From: Gammaproteobacteria bacterium
GTDB lineage: Bacteria; Pseudomonadota; Gammaproteobacteria; Steroidobacterales; UBA11654
Direction: 5' to 3'
Length of the DNA stretch: 10,648 nucleotides
Assembly (NCBI GenBank): GCA_012965065.1
Contig: DTSX01000045.1
Span: 1 to 10,648 of the forward strand
Shown: positions 1-7,707 of the stretch, piece after piece
Numbering within the stretch: the first letter of the stretch is position 1
How the letters are laid out: every line of letters begins with the position of its first letter
Position numbers and translations under genes: made by a program
The notes under the pieces: model-generated
What the model saw: the letters and a program-made list of their open reading frames with translations, nothing else
Database searches by the model: none
Told to the model about the DNA's origin: nothing

Positions 1-2453
1 TTGGTAATTAAATCCTCAGTCACGCCAACTGCTATTCTAACTTTGTTTTTAGAACTAACACTGGCAAGAATAATCACCCCTGAACCGATGTTTTGTTTCA
101 TCTGATCGATGGCCGAACGCATGACAGACATCTCGGAACCCCGATCCAGTTCTTTAATAAGCACAGACAAACCGTTGATTGTTTCTATTTCCGTTTGACT
201 GTTGTCAGAAGGCAGTTGAGCAATTTGGGATTTTAAGTTTCTGATTTCTAGATTCATCTTTCGATTGTTATCCATGAGGATTTGAACTTTTTCCTCTATC
301 CCATCCCTGCCGGTTTGCAAAACATCAGCAAGTTTTTCAACCAAATACTCTGTTTCTTCTGCCCATTTCAACGCTGCATCTCCGGTTATCGCTTCAATCC
401 TTCTCGTACCAGAGGCAATACTTGACTCTGAAACAATTTTAAATAAACCAATCTCATCAGTATTGGTGACATGAGTTCCACCGCACAGCTCGTTAGAAAA
501 TGAACCAACATTAAGTACTCGTACTTTCTCTCCATACTTCTCACCAAACAGCCCCACGGCACCTGAGCCTATGGCTTCATCATATTTCATGATACTTGTT
601 TCAACCTCGATATGCTCTTCTATTTTGTTGTTAACGATTGCCTCAACTTCCCTTATTTCTTCGGTATTGACTGCCTGATGATGAGCAAAATCAAAGCGAA
701 GCTTTTGATCCTCTACCAGGGACCCGCGTTGGGTAACATGATTGCCTAAAACACCAATCAAAGCAGCATGCATAAGGTGTGTGGCAGTGTGATTGAAGGT
801 AATTGCCCGGCGCCTAATAGGATTAATGGCTGCATTCACATCCTCATTCATGGAGATGCTGCCTTGAGCCATGGTGCCGAGATGAATGTGTGCATTTCCT
901 GAATGTTGTGTGTCCGTAACTTCAAAAACACCATTACTGGATTGAATGGTGCCGATGTCCCCGACCTGTCCACCGCTTTCTGCATAGAAAGATGTTTTTT
1001 CTAGGATAATTTGACCGCTTTCCCCTTCGACTATCTCATCAGTCATCTCGTCTTTTATGATGCCAATTACTTTGGAGCTGTTTTCCAATTGTCCATACCC
1101 CAAAAATTCCGTTTGCAACTGATGATCAATCTTCTTTACTTCAGACTGGGAAAATCGCCCCCCAGCCTTGGACCGTTGTTTTTGCCGATCCATGGCTTGG
1201 TCAAACCCAAGTTTGTCTATTTCTAGATCGTTTACTTTGGCAATGTCGGCTGTCAGATCAACAGGAAAGCCATAGGTGTCATAGAGCTTGAAAACAAATT
1301 CTCCAGAAAGGATCTCCCCAGGATTGGAACTGATCTGTTTTTCCAACAATTTCATTCCCTGAGAAAGAGTCGTTGAAAACCTTTCTTCTTCCATCAATAT
1401 AATCCGTTTAATGTATTCATTTTTTTGCTCAAGACCCGGATAAGCTTTACCCATTTCTGCAGTCAATGGGTCAACAATTTCATAAAAGAATGGGCTCTCA
1501 ATGCCAAGGTCATAGCCATGACGCAGTGCTCTTCTGATGATTCTCCTAAGGACATATCCCCGTCCTTCATTTCCAGGGCTAATCCCATCCATGATTAAAA
1601 ATGCAGCCGCACGAATATGATCTGCGATGACCCTCAAGTGGTTGTTATCGCCCGACAAGCCCGTAGCAGAAGAAATTGATGCGATAAGATTTTTGAACAG
1701 ATCAATATCATAATTACTATGCACACCCTGCATCACAGCCGCTATTCGCTCAAGGCCCATACCTGTATCAACAGAAGGTTGTGGTAACGGATTTAACTGG
1801 CCATCTTCTGTCCGATTGTATTGCATAAAAACCAGGTTCCAAATTTCGACAAATCGATCACCTTCCTCTGATTTTGAACCTGGAGGACCTCCCTCAATGT
1901 CTGGACCATGATCAAAAAATATTTCTGTGCATGGACCACATGGTCCTGTTTCTCCCATCGACCAAAAATTAGAAGACTCCCCCATCCTGATCAATCGGTC
2001 TGGATTAATTTTAATTTGATCCAACCAGATAGAAGCCGCTTCTTGATCATCTTCATAGACAGTAATCCACAAAAGATTTTGATCAATTTCCAGTTTCTGA
2101 ACAACAAACTCCCAGGCAAAGTGAATCGCTTCTTCTTTAAAGTAATCACCAAAACTGAAATTCCCTAGCATTTCAAAAAAAGTGTGGTGTCTGGAGGTAT
2201 AGCCAACATTCTCAAGGTCGTTATGCTTGCCTCCAGCCCTCAGGCATCTTTGAACTGAGACCGCGCGTTTGTATTGCCTTTGCTCACTGCCCAAGAACAC
2301 GTCTTTAAATTGAACCATCCCAGCATTGGTAAACAATAATGTTTGGTCATTTGCAGGCACCAAAGGTGCGCCAGCAACCCTTTGGTGTTGTTTTGATTCA
2401 AAAAAATCTAAAAACAACTCTCTGATTTCATGAGTATTCATTTCTCTATTCAT
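1..2453 (-). CDS. alaS: Alanine--tRNA ligase, C-terminus beyond window edge
   Basis: Cytoplasmic class II synthetase that charges tRNA-Ala and clears mischarged Ser or Gly. The frame is open for 817 codons and runs off the left edge; the family is usually about 875 residues, so roughly 60 residues of the C-terminal domain are missing. The catalytic domain is at about 9-250, with TLLFTNAGM (38-46), RAGGKHNDLENVGYT (72-86) and HHTFFEMLGNFSFGDYFK (89-106). The editing domain has HTATH (H555, H559) and CGGTH (C657, H661), the four zinc-site residues. An oligomerisation coiled coil follows 700. The ATG at 2453 overlaps the recX stop and has GGA five bases upstream. The in-frame ATG at 2441 is the alternative; the AGAGAA before it lies too close to serve as a ribosome site. 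Last gene of the recA-recX-alaS string. Identity is certain; the start is uncertain by four codons. Confidence 0.97.
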   Translation of the reverse strand, partial: MNREMNTHEIRELFLDFFESKQHQRVAGAPLVPANDQTLLFTNAGMVQFKDVFLGSEQRQYKRAVSVQRCLRAGGKHNDLENVGYTSRHHTFFEMLGNFSFGDYFKEEAIHFAWEFVVQKLEIDQNLLWITVYEDDQEAASIWLDQIKINPDRLIRMGESSNFWSMGETGPCGPCTEIFFDHGPDIEGGPPGSKSEEGDRFVEIWNLVFMQYNRTEDGQLNPLPQPSVDTGMGLERIAAVMQGVHSNYDIDLFKNLIASISSATGLSGDNNHLRVIADHIRAAAFLIMDGISPGNEGRGYVLRRIIRRALRHGYDLGIESPFFYEIVDPLTAEMGKAYPGLEQKNEYIKRIILMEEERFSTTLSQGMKLLEKQISSNPGEILSGEFVFKLYDTYGFPVDLTADIAKVNDLEIDKLGFDQAMDRQKQRSKAGGRFSQSEVKKIDHQLQTEFLGYGQLENSSKVIGIIKDEMTDEIVEGESGQIILEKTSFYAESGGQVGDIGTIQSSNGVFEVTDTQHSGNAHIHLGTMAQGSISMNEDVNAAINPIRRRAITFNHTATHLMHAALIGVLGNHVTQRGSLVEDQKLRFDFAHHQAVNTEEIREVEAIVNNKIEEHIEVETSIMKYDEAIGSGAVGLFGEKYGEKVRVLNVGSFSNELCGGTHVTNTDEIGLFKIVSESSIASGTRRIEAITGDAALKWAEETEYLVEKLADVLQTGRDGIEEKVQILMDNNRKMNLEIRNLKSQIAQLPSDNSQTEIETINGLSVLIKELDRGSEMSVMRSAIDQMKQNIGSGVIILASVSSKNKVRIAVGVTEDLIT

Positions 2454-2925
2454 TATTGTCCGTTGACACAAAATGCTTTAACGCTTCTATTACTTGAAAA
2501 TCTTTAAAGCCTCTGTTGCTTAAAAACCGCATAAATTTTAATTTTTTATCATAATCAACTTGTTTGCCTTTACCCAGTTTTTTCTCAAGCGCATCGCATG
2601 CAATCTCTGACCATTCGTTCTCATCGACATTTGCAAGATGGCTGGTGATTAATGCAGCATCTATGCCTCTCTTTTGCAGCTCTGACTCTATTCTTAGTGG
2701 ACCTTTGCCTTGTTCCTTGCGAGACAAGATGAATATTTCGGTAAACCTTGAATCGCTCAGAAGATTATCGTCAATCAATCGATGCAATTCCGTCACAACT
2801 TGCTCTTCATTGAAGTCTTTTTTGAGTAATTTGGATTTTAATTCGAAAAAAGAATGTTCTCTTCTGGCCAATAGGTCCATGGCTTTCATACGGATCAAAG
2901 AGCTTTGTGACTGGGGTTCAGTCAA
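2446..2925 (-). CDS. recX: RecX regulatory protein
   Basis: Small cytoplasmic modulator that binds RecA filaments and limits RecA activity. The 159 residues match the usual family length. The N-terminal family signature LLARREHSFFELKSKL spans 18-33, followed by helical repeats including LIDDNLLSDSRFTEIFI and GPLRIESELQKRGID. The gene lies 14 bases behind recA, its classic neighbour, and overlaps the alaS start by 8 bases, which points to one transcript. The longest start is TTG at 2925, with no clear ribosome binding site. ATG at 2889 (residue 13) is possible but would begin only about five residues before the conserved signature, so TTG is preferred weakly. No frameshift is seen. Confidence 0.93.
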   Translation of the reverse strand: MTEPQSQSSLIRMKAMDLLARREHSFFELKSKLLKKDFNEEQVVTELHRLIDDNLLSDSRFTEIFILSRKEQGKGPLRIESELQKRGIDAALITSHLANVDENEWSEIACDALEKKLGKGKQVDYDKKLKFMRFLSNRGFKDFQVIEALKHFVSTDNNE

Positions 2926-2939
2926 AATGATGTTGTTTT

Positions 2940-3980
2940 TTAATTTTGGTCGTCTTCAGACTCTTCATCGTGTTCTGCATCCTCAGAATCTGGCAGCATA
3001 ATTTTTCTGATGTTGTCTCTGAGTTCGTTAGATATTGATTCATTTTCAAGCAGGAAATTCCTGGCATTGTCCTTTCCTTGACCGATTCTTTCACCCTGAT
3101 AACTGTACCAAGAACCTGATTTTTGTATTAGGCCGTTTTGGACCCCCAGATCGATAATTTCACCTTCGACAGAAATTCCATGGCCATACAGAATTTCAAA
3201 CTCTGCAAGTTTGAAGGGGGGTGAAACTTTGTTTTTAACCACTTTAACTCTGGTTTGATTGCCCACAATCTCATCGCCTTTTTTGATTGCTCCAATCCTG
3301 CGTATATCCAACCTAACGGATGCATAAAACTTCAAGGCACGTCCTCCTGTTGTTGTTTCAGGACTGCCAAACATTATGCCTATTTTCATGCGTATTTGAT
3401 TAATGAATATCACCATTGTGTTGCTTTTTTGAATGCCTGCAGCTAATTTTCTGAGCGCCTGAGACATCAATCTGGCTTGAAGGCCAACATGTGATTGCCC
3501 CATCTCACCTTTTATTTCGGCTCTTGGAGTCAAGGCTGCAACCGAATCGATAACAATGAGATCAATGGCTTTAGAATTCACTAGCATATCGGTAATTTCG
3601 AGAGCCTCCTCGCCGCTGTTGGGTTGTGCAAGCCATAATTTTTCGGTATTGACTCCTATTTTTTGAGCATACGAAGGGTCCAATGCATGTTCGGCATCTA
3701 TGAATGCAGCTGTTCCCCCTGTTTTCTGACACTCGGCAATTACTTGAAGAGTCAATGTGGTTTTTCCTGAAGATTCGGGGCCATATATTTCAACGACCCT
3801 GCCTCTGGGTAAGCCGCCTATCCCCAAAGCGCTATCAAGACCTATGGAACCTGTTGATATTGTTTGAATCGAGTGATCTACATTATCGTCACCCAATCTC
3901 ATTAATGAGCCTTCGCCAAAATTTTGTTTAATCTGCTCGATGGCTGCTTTCAGTGCTTTGTCTTTTTTCTTTTGATTCAT
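2940..3980 (-). CDS. recA: Recombinase RecA
   Basis: DNA-dependent ATPase that forms filaments on single-stranded DNA, drives strand exchange and, where LexA exists, its self-cleavage. 346 residues, close to the 353 of E. coli. Walker A is GPESSGKTT at 67-75 (K73), the catalytic glutamate is E97 in FIDAEHALD, Walker B is LIVIDS with D145, and loop L2 lies at about 195-211 with NQIRMKIG and GSPETTTGG. The C-terminus is the usual acidic tail (SEDAEHDEESEDDQN). ATG at 3980 gives the standard N-terminus; no strong Shine-Dalgarno is visible. It leads recX and alaS. The 68-base upstream gap has a good -10 hexamer but no CTGT-N8-ACAG SOS box. Every key residue is present, so a functional enzyme is expected. 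Confidence 0.98.
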   Translation of the reverse strand: MNQKKKDKALKAAIEQIKQNFGEGSLMRLGDDNVDHSIQTISTGSIGLDSALGIGGLPRGRVVEIYGPESSGKTTLTLQVIAECQKTGGTAAFIDAEHALDPSYAQKIGVNTEKLWLAQPNSGEEALEITDMLVNSKAIDLIVIDSVAALTPRAEIKGEMGQSHVGLQARLMSQALRKLAAGIQKSNTMVIFINQIRMKIGIMFGSPETTTGGRALKFYASVRLDIRRIGAIKKGDEIVGNQTRVKVVKNKVSPPFKLAEFEILYGHGISVEGEIIDLGVQNGLIQKSGSWYSYQGERIGQGKDNARNFLLENESISNELRDNIRKIMLPDSEDAEHDEESEDDQN

Positions 3981-4000
3981 ACCAACTAATTTCTTGAAAT

Positions 4001-4026
4001 GATTGTGAAAAATTCTTCAATCACAA
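4001..4026. repeat. Inverted repeats between recA -10 box and recA start
   Basis: Two nested dyads overlap here. TTGTGA at 4003-4008 pairs with TCACAA at 4021-4026 (12-base spacer), and GATTG at 4001-4005 pairs with CAATC at 4018-4022. They lie immediately downstream of the candidate -10 box, within the presumed leader of recA mRNA, where an operator or a short hairpin could act. The half-site spacing of 12 does not match CRP (TGTGA-N6-TCACA), and the sequence is not a LexA box of the enterobacterial kind. Function unknown. Confidence 0.4.
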
Positions 4027-4028
4027 AA

Positions 4029-4034
4029 ATTATA
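4029..4034 (-). promoter_or_regulatory. Candidate -10 box of the recA promoter
   Basis: On the minus strand this reads TATAAT, an exact sigma-70 -10 match, about 50 bases before the recA ATG and inside the 68-base gap behind the EamA-family permease gene. The -35 region 17 bases upstream (AAGAAT) is poor and there is no extended -10 TG. It would give recA-recX-alaS a promoter independent of the upstream genes. Inferred from sequence only. Confidence 0.45.
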
Positions 4035-4048
4035 TCCTTTTAGATAAT

Positions 4049-4927
4049 TTAATTCTTGATTGATTTAAGTCTTCCTGACTCTCTTAAAAGTATAGTTAAA
4101 CCTCCTAAAATTACGATAGATGCTCCCAGCCAAATGTTCACATCGATGGTTTCAGCAAACAAATAATACCCTGCAGCCGCGGCCCAGATTAAACTGGTGT
4201 ATTCAAAAGAAGCCAATAATGAAGCCTCGGCTTTTTGATAGGCCAAATTAAAGAATATAAAACCCACACCGCCTATAACGCCACACAAAATAAATAAGAT
4301 CCAGGCTTCCGTTGTTGGAACAACCCAATTGAATGAACTGCCAACTCCGCCTACAAGTGTTGGACCAATGAACATGTAAAAACTTAAGTTATAAGTGGTT
4401 TCTTTGTTGGCCAATTTCCTGGAAGTCAATGAAATCAACGCATACGTCACGGCAGCTATAAAAGCATAGATCGTACCCAGATCAACAAAACCTCCAGATG
4501 GTTTTAAAATAATGAGAATGCCGATGAAGCCTATCAAAACTGCAGACCATCGCCATTTGCCAACAACTTCTCCTAAAAAAGGACCTGCTAACGCAGTCAC
4601 GACAATCGGGGCGACAAAGATTATGACCATACAATTCACCAGTGGAATCAGACTTAAGGCAAGAAAAAATGTGCTTGTGGATATGGTCATCAAAGTGGTC
4701 CTTAAGATATGCCATCTCCAGTAACGGGTTTTGAAGCTGCTTTTTCCTTTGGCAATATATCCTGCACCGCCAATAATCAAGAGAGAAATGCCGCCCCGTA
4801 GAAACATGATTTGTGTGACAGGGTAATTTTTCAGAAGAATTTTTACTGCCACATCCAAACAAACCATTAAAAATACTGCAAACAGCATATAACTGATGCC
4901 CGTAAACAAAAGTTTATTATCACGCAT
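4049..4927 (-). CDS. EamA/DMT-family permease (drug/metabolite transporter)
   Basis: Inner-membrane transporter of the drug/metabolite transporter superfamily. 292 residues, the standard size, with two tandem EamA repeats (about 9-140 and 150-283) and about ten hydrophobic segments, beginning near 9-31. Charged residues cluster in loops such as 61-73 (KGKSSFKTRYWRW), and the final segment ends in a short basic tail. The second repeat carries the typical AEASLLASFEYTSLIWA stretch. ATG at 4927 lies 17 bases behind the CysB-like gene stop, so the two are probably cotranscribed. The substrate cannot be read from sequence. Some members (E. coli EamA/YdeD) export cysteine pathway metabolites, and the cysB partner makes such a role a reasonable guess, no more. 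No Shine-Dalgarno is obvious. Confidence 0.9.
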   Translation of the reverse strand: MRDNKLLFTGISYMLFAVFLMVCLDVAVKILLKNYPVTQIMFLRGGISLLIIGGAGYIAKGKSSFKTRYWRWHILRTTLMTISTSTFFLALSLIPLVNCMVIIFVAPIVVTALAGPFLGEVVGKWRWSAVLIGFIGILIILKPSGGFVDLGTIYAFIAAVTYALISLTSRKLANKETTYNLSFYMFIGPTLVGGVGSSFNWVVPTTEAWILFILCGVIGGVGFIFFNLAYQKAEASLLASFEYTSLIWAAAAGYYLFAETIDVNIWLGASIVILGGLTILLRESGRLKSIKN

Positions 4928-4944
4928 AAAACTTTAATCGTTGG

Positions 4945-5946
4945 TCAGGTTTGAATTTGATCGCAGCCGCCTTTTACTGGCAATTCAATGCCCTCTAAGA
5001 TTTTGTTAACGTCAGATTGCTCGTTGGACTCAGCTGCTTTCACGATAAGCCTTGGGGATATGTGTGGGGCAAATAAATTAATGAAATTGATCACATAATT
5101 TGTCAGTAGCATCCCTCGTCTAAAACCAAACCAAGCAGTACATTGGGGAAAGATTTTTTCACCGCTAATCGCTGCAAAATCTTCGTGGTCGTCACACTCG
5201 TAAGCCATTCCAGATATAACACCTATGCCCATACCCATTTTCACATAGGTTTTTATGATGTCTGCATCTCTCGCTGCAAAAACAACATTGGGCTCCAAGT
5301 CAGCATTTCTGAAAGTTTCGCTAAATGAAGTTTCTGGAGTGACGCTAAAAGCGTACGTGACCAGGGGTTCTTTTGCCAAGCGGTTGATGGTTAGATTTTT
5401 AAAATCTTTTTTTATAGCATGCTCCAGTGGCGCAATGATTGCATTGAACCAATGGTAAGCAGGCAACAATACCAGTTCCTGGGTGAGATCCAGTAAATCC
5501 GTTGCTATGGCTATATCGACTTCATTACTCTGGACCATCTCTTTGATCTGCAACGAAGAACCCAATTTCAGTTCCAATTTAACTTTAGGATAATCAAGTT
5601 TGAAGGTTTGAATCACCTCCGGTAGAACATATCTAGCCTGTGCATGGGTGGTGGCAATTGTCAATATTCCCGCATCAACAGATGTTATTTGCTCGCCCAG
5701 CAAACTGATGTTGTTAACGTTTTGAAATATCTTTCTCGCATACAAAATAACCTCATTGCCAAATGGGGTAATTGCAGTCAGCTTCTTGCCTTTCCTTACA
5801 AAAACATGTGCTCCCAATTCCTGCTCAAGCAACTTTATCTGTTTGCTGATTCCTGGTTGGCTTGTGTTTGAATTTTCCGCAGCTAAACTGATGTTCAACT
5901 TGTTGTCGACAACTGCGAGAAAGTATTTTAACTGTGTTAAAGTCAT
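4945..5946 (-). CDS. cysB: CysB-like LysR-family transcriptional regulator
   Basis: DNA-binding regulator of sulfur assimilation, in the cytoplasm as a tetramer. 333 residues (enterobacterial CysB is 324). The winged helix-turn-helix is at 1-60, with NTSQPGISKQIKLLEQELG (27-45) and VFVRKGKKLTAITPFG. The effector domain follows, with TIATTHAQARYVLP (96-109), DIAIATDLLDL, YHW, DADIIKTYVKMGMGIGVI and GFRRGMLL, all in CysB order. Alignment by eye to E. coli CysB keeps T100 and Q103 but has Ala at 102, where CysB has a sulfate-contacting Thr. ATG at 5946 has a weak GAG five bases upstream and matches the family N-terminus. It is followed by the EamA permease and lies near a cysteine synthase and an O-acyltransferase. 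The paralogue Cbl is an alternative, but the context favours a cysteine regulator. Confidence 0.9.
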   Translation of the reverse strand: MTLTQLKYFLAVVDNKLNISLAAENSNTSQPGISKQIKLLEQELGAHVFVRKGKKLTAITPFGNEVILYARKIFQNVNNISLLGEQITSVDAGILTIATTHAQARYVLPEVIQTFKLDYPKVKLELKLGSSLQIKEMVQSNEVDIAIATDLLDLTQELVLLPAYHWFNAIIAPLEHAIKKDFKNLTINRLAKEPLVTYAFSVTPETSFSETFRNADLEPNVVFAARDADIIKTYVKMGMGIGVISGMAYECDDHEDFAAISGEKIFPQCTAWFGFRRGMLLTNYVINFINLFAPHISPRLIVKAAESNEQSDVNKILEGIELPVKGGCDQIQT

Positions 5947-5985
5947 GGTCGCTCGTATTGCAATAGGGCAAATAAAAGAAGATTA

Positions 5986-5994
5986 ATTATAACA
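5986..5994 (-). promoter_or_regulatory. Candidate extended -10 promoter of the cysB-like gene
   Basis: The minus strand reads TGTTATAAT, an extended -10 element (TG, one base, then an exact TATAAT), about 40 bases before the ATG at 5946. The hexamer 17 bases upstream (GAATCA) is a poor -35, as is common with extended -10 promoters. Caution: the surrounding DNA is so rich in A and T that a chance match is not remote. Confidence 0.4.
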
Positions 5995-6010
5995 AATAAT
6001 TATATATATG

Positions 6011-6065
6011 ATTCTATTATAATTCTAAGATATATTCTCATATATAGAAAATATTCATATATATT
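6011..6065. repeat. AT-rich tract with phased ATTCT repeats upstream of cysB-like gene
   Basis: ATTCT begins at 6011, 6022 and 6034, steps of 11 and 12 bases, and a related ATTCA begins at 6053. In addition, ATATTCTCATATATA (6032-6046) resembles ATATTCATATATATT (6051-6065). The tract is directly upstream of the candidate cysB promoter, where a LysR-type regulator would bind one face of the helix or the DNA would be bent. No coding potential seen. Confidence 0.4.
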
Positions 6066-6070
6066 TCAAT

Positions 6071-6091
6071 AGTTTAAAAAAAATTTAAACT
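6071..6091. repeat. Perfect AT-only-core inverted repeat in the gap behind the exported-protein gene
   Basis: AGTTTAAA (6071-6078) and TTTAAACT (6084-6091) are perfect 8-base arms around five A residues. It lies about 50 bases past the end of the exported-protein gene and 125 bases before the cysB-like start. The T run falls in the loop, not after the stem, and the stem has only two G-C pairs, so it is not a normal intrinsic terminator. It could be a protein-binding site or a weak 3' end. A second small dyad, GATCG/CGATC (6113-6130), lies next to it. Confidence 0.4.
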
Positions 6092-6143
6092 GCTACTGAG
6101 ATGTATTTTAATGATCGTATATAAGCGATCGTAATAATAGATT

Positions 6144-6593
6144 TTATTCTGAATCTCGGCCTGCAACCACTATCGCTTCGTACATGACGCCTTGATCAAA
6201 TTTTGCAAACCATCTTGCGCCTATTCTTGGATTATTCATTAAAACCAAAGGAAAACACTCGCTTAAAAAGCTTGGGTCTCTTAGGTCAGAATTTATTTCA
6301 TAACAAAATAATTGACTGCCTTCTTCGCCTTTAACCCACCATTTTCCCTGGTACTCAAGATTAGATTTTAAGCTGCCATTGCGTCCAAAGTACAAATCTA
6401 GATCAAATGAATTTTCTTCTTGCATGACAGTGTAGCGAATCGTTGCATTATAAAGATTGGTCCAATAATCCGGTTCAGCATCGGTGTTTGTAATCTGCTG
6501 AGCATAGAGAGTAAAACTGGAAATAATGATCAGACAAAAAGCGATTAATTTTGGCACGCTACGAGCAGTCATAATTTTTACATATGAGTTCAT
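6144..6593 (-). CDS. Small exported protein of unknown function
   Basis: I do not recognise a family. 149 residues with an N-terminal signal sequence: basic start, hydrophobic core LIAFCLIIISSFTLYA (17-32) and a plausible signal-peptidase site before QQ at 33-34. There is no lipobox in the right place, so a soluble periplasmic protein is likely. The mature part is about 115 residues, has a YWTNLYNATIRY stretch, alternating polar and hydrophobic residues that suggest beta strands, and two cysteines (in QLFCYEI and SECFPLV) that could pair in the periplasm. ATG at 6593 is used; ATG at 6572 would also keep the signal peptide. It starts 10 bases behind the acyltransferase stop, so the two are almost surely cotranscribed. 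A link to sulfur metabolism is inferred from position only. Confidence 0.8.
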   Translation of the reverse strand: MNSYVKIMTARSVPKLIAFCLIIISSFTLYAQQITNTDAEPDYWTNLYNATIRYTVMQEENSFDLDLYFGRNGSLKSNLEYQGKWWVKGEEGSQLFCYEINSDLRDPSFLSECFPLVLMNNPRIGARWFAKFDQGVMYEAIVVAGRDSE

Positions 6594-6603
6594 TCAATAC
6601 TGA

Positions 6604-7698
6604 TTAAGTGAAAAAAGTACGTATTGCAGATCCAAAATTTTCCGTGTCAACTAAGAATGAATCATGTCCTTGCACTGATTCCAGTTGAATTAATTTACAA
6701 TCGATCTTATTTTCTTGAAATGCATTGCAAAGCTCTAGTTGGTAGTCAAAAGGAAAAATAAAATCTTTATCGACTCCAATGATGGTGATTTTATCCAGCT
6801 CAAAGCCACTCAGTGCATCAGCCAATGACTCACCGTAAGCTCCAAGATCAAATAAATCAATAGCTCTTGACAAATACAGGTAAGCATTTGGATCAAAGGA
6901 ACCAACAAAATCATTCGATCGGTTGTGTAGGTATTGTTCAACCTGAAAATCAACTTTAAAAAAACTGTCCCTATTTTCAGATGAAGGCACTAAATCCCTG
7001 CCAAAACGCTGGTTCCATTCTGCTGCCGACCGATAGGTTATCATGCCAAGCATTCTTGCCAATTTCATGCCGTTGAGGGGAAGATCATCAACGGTGTATT
7101 GCCCTGACTTCCAATCGGGATCAGAAGTAATCATTAGCCTCTGCAAAGACCTTAATGAAATGGAAAACGGTCTGGATGCGCTCGCAGTTGAAATCAACAA
7201 TAGTTGCTCGCAAATACTTGGGTATTTCAACAACAAACCCATTGCCGTCATTCCACCCATTGAGGGCCCAACAACGGCTTTCAAAGAATCAATTCCCAAG
7301 TGTTTCAAAACTTCTTTTGTGGTTGCAGCAATATCCTCTAAGGCCAATTTTGGAAATTCAAGACGATACGGTTCTTCAGTTTTGGGATTGATACTGGCTG
7401 GACCTGTAGAGCCAAAACAACTGCCCAAAGAATTGGCACAAATCACAAAATATTGATCCGTATCAATGGGTTTGTTTGGTCCAACAATATCCTCCCACCA
7501 GCCAAGCGAAGGATCTGCATCAGCTGAAGCTGCATGTGCGGAAGGCGATAAACCTGTGAAAATTAAAACTCCGTTATCCTTCGAAGCATTCAAGGTACCC
7601 CAGGTTTCAAAAGCAATTGTAGGCGAGTGCAGGACACCGCCAAATTTGAGCTCAAATGGGCCCTTTAAATAGCAGTATTGTCTTGCATCATTAACCAT
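6604..7698 (-). CDS. metX: MetX-family O-acyltransferase, probable serine O-succinyltransferase
   Basis: Cytoplasmic alpha/beta-hydrolase-fold enzyme that acylates the hydroxyl of homoserine or serine from an acyl-CoA. 364 residues, a normal length. The N-terminal AFETWGTLN is family-typical. The nucleophile is S146 in GPSMGG, with D312 in DKDFIFP and H345 in QGHDSF completing the triad. The block GLSPSAH at 49-55 replaces the LTG...H usual in homoserine acetyltransferases and, as I recall, is typical of members shown to be serine O-succinyltransferases. Together with the divergent cysteine synthase and nearby CysB, this favours O-succinylserine synthesis for cysteine over methionine synthesis. 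The gene symbol names the family only. ATG at 7698 has no clear Shine-Dalgarno. Family assignment is sure; substrate is inferred. Confidence 0.93.
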   Translation of the reverse strand: MVNDARQYCYLKGPFELKFGGVLHSPTIAFETWGTLNASKDNGVLIFTGLSPSAHAASADADPSLGWWEDIVGPNKPIDTDQYFVICANSLGSCFGSTGPASINPKTEEPYRLEFPKLALEDIAATTKEVLKHLGIDSLKAVVGPSMGGMTAMGLLLKYPSICEQLLLISTASASRPFSISLRSLQRLMITSDPDWKSGQYTVDDLPLNGMKLARMLGMITYRSAAEWNQRFGRDLVPSSENRDSFFKVDFQVEQYLHNRSNDFVGSFDPNAYLYLSRAIDLFDLGAYGESLADALSGFELDKITIIGVDKDFIFPFDYQLELCNAFQENKIDCKLIQLESVQGHDSFLVDTENFGSAIRTFFT

Positions 7699-7707
7699 AA
7701 TAATTTT

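Noticed and set aside
1011..2168. Plus-strand open frames at 1011-1226 and 1908-2168
   Set aside because: Both lie inside the fully open minus-strand alaS frame, whose translation carries the expected motifs; they show no family features.
2564..3001. 145-codon plus-strand open frame over recX
   Set aside because: Antisense shadow of recX and the end of recA. Its residues mirror the codon use of those genes and no motif is seen.
4003..4026. TTGTGA/TCACAA before recA as a CRP site
   Set aside because: CRP sites have TGTGA-N6-TCACA. Here the spacer between half-sites is far longer.
5947..6143. AT-rich gap as a replication origin or phage attachment site
   Set aside because: No DnaA boxes, iterons, integrase or tRNA are seen; the gap is an ordinary promoter-sized region before a regulator gene.
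7043..7456. 137-codon plus-strand open frame inside the acyltransferase gene
   Set aside because: Antisense to a gene with an intact catalytic triad; it has no ribosome site and no recognisable domain.
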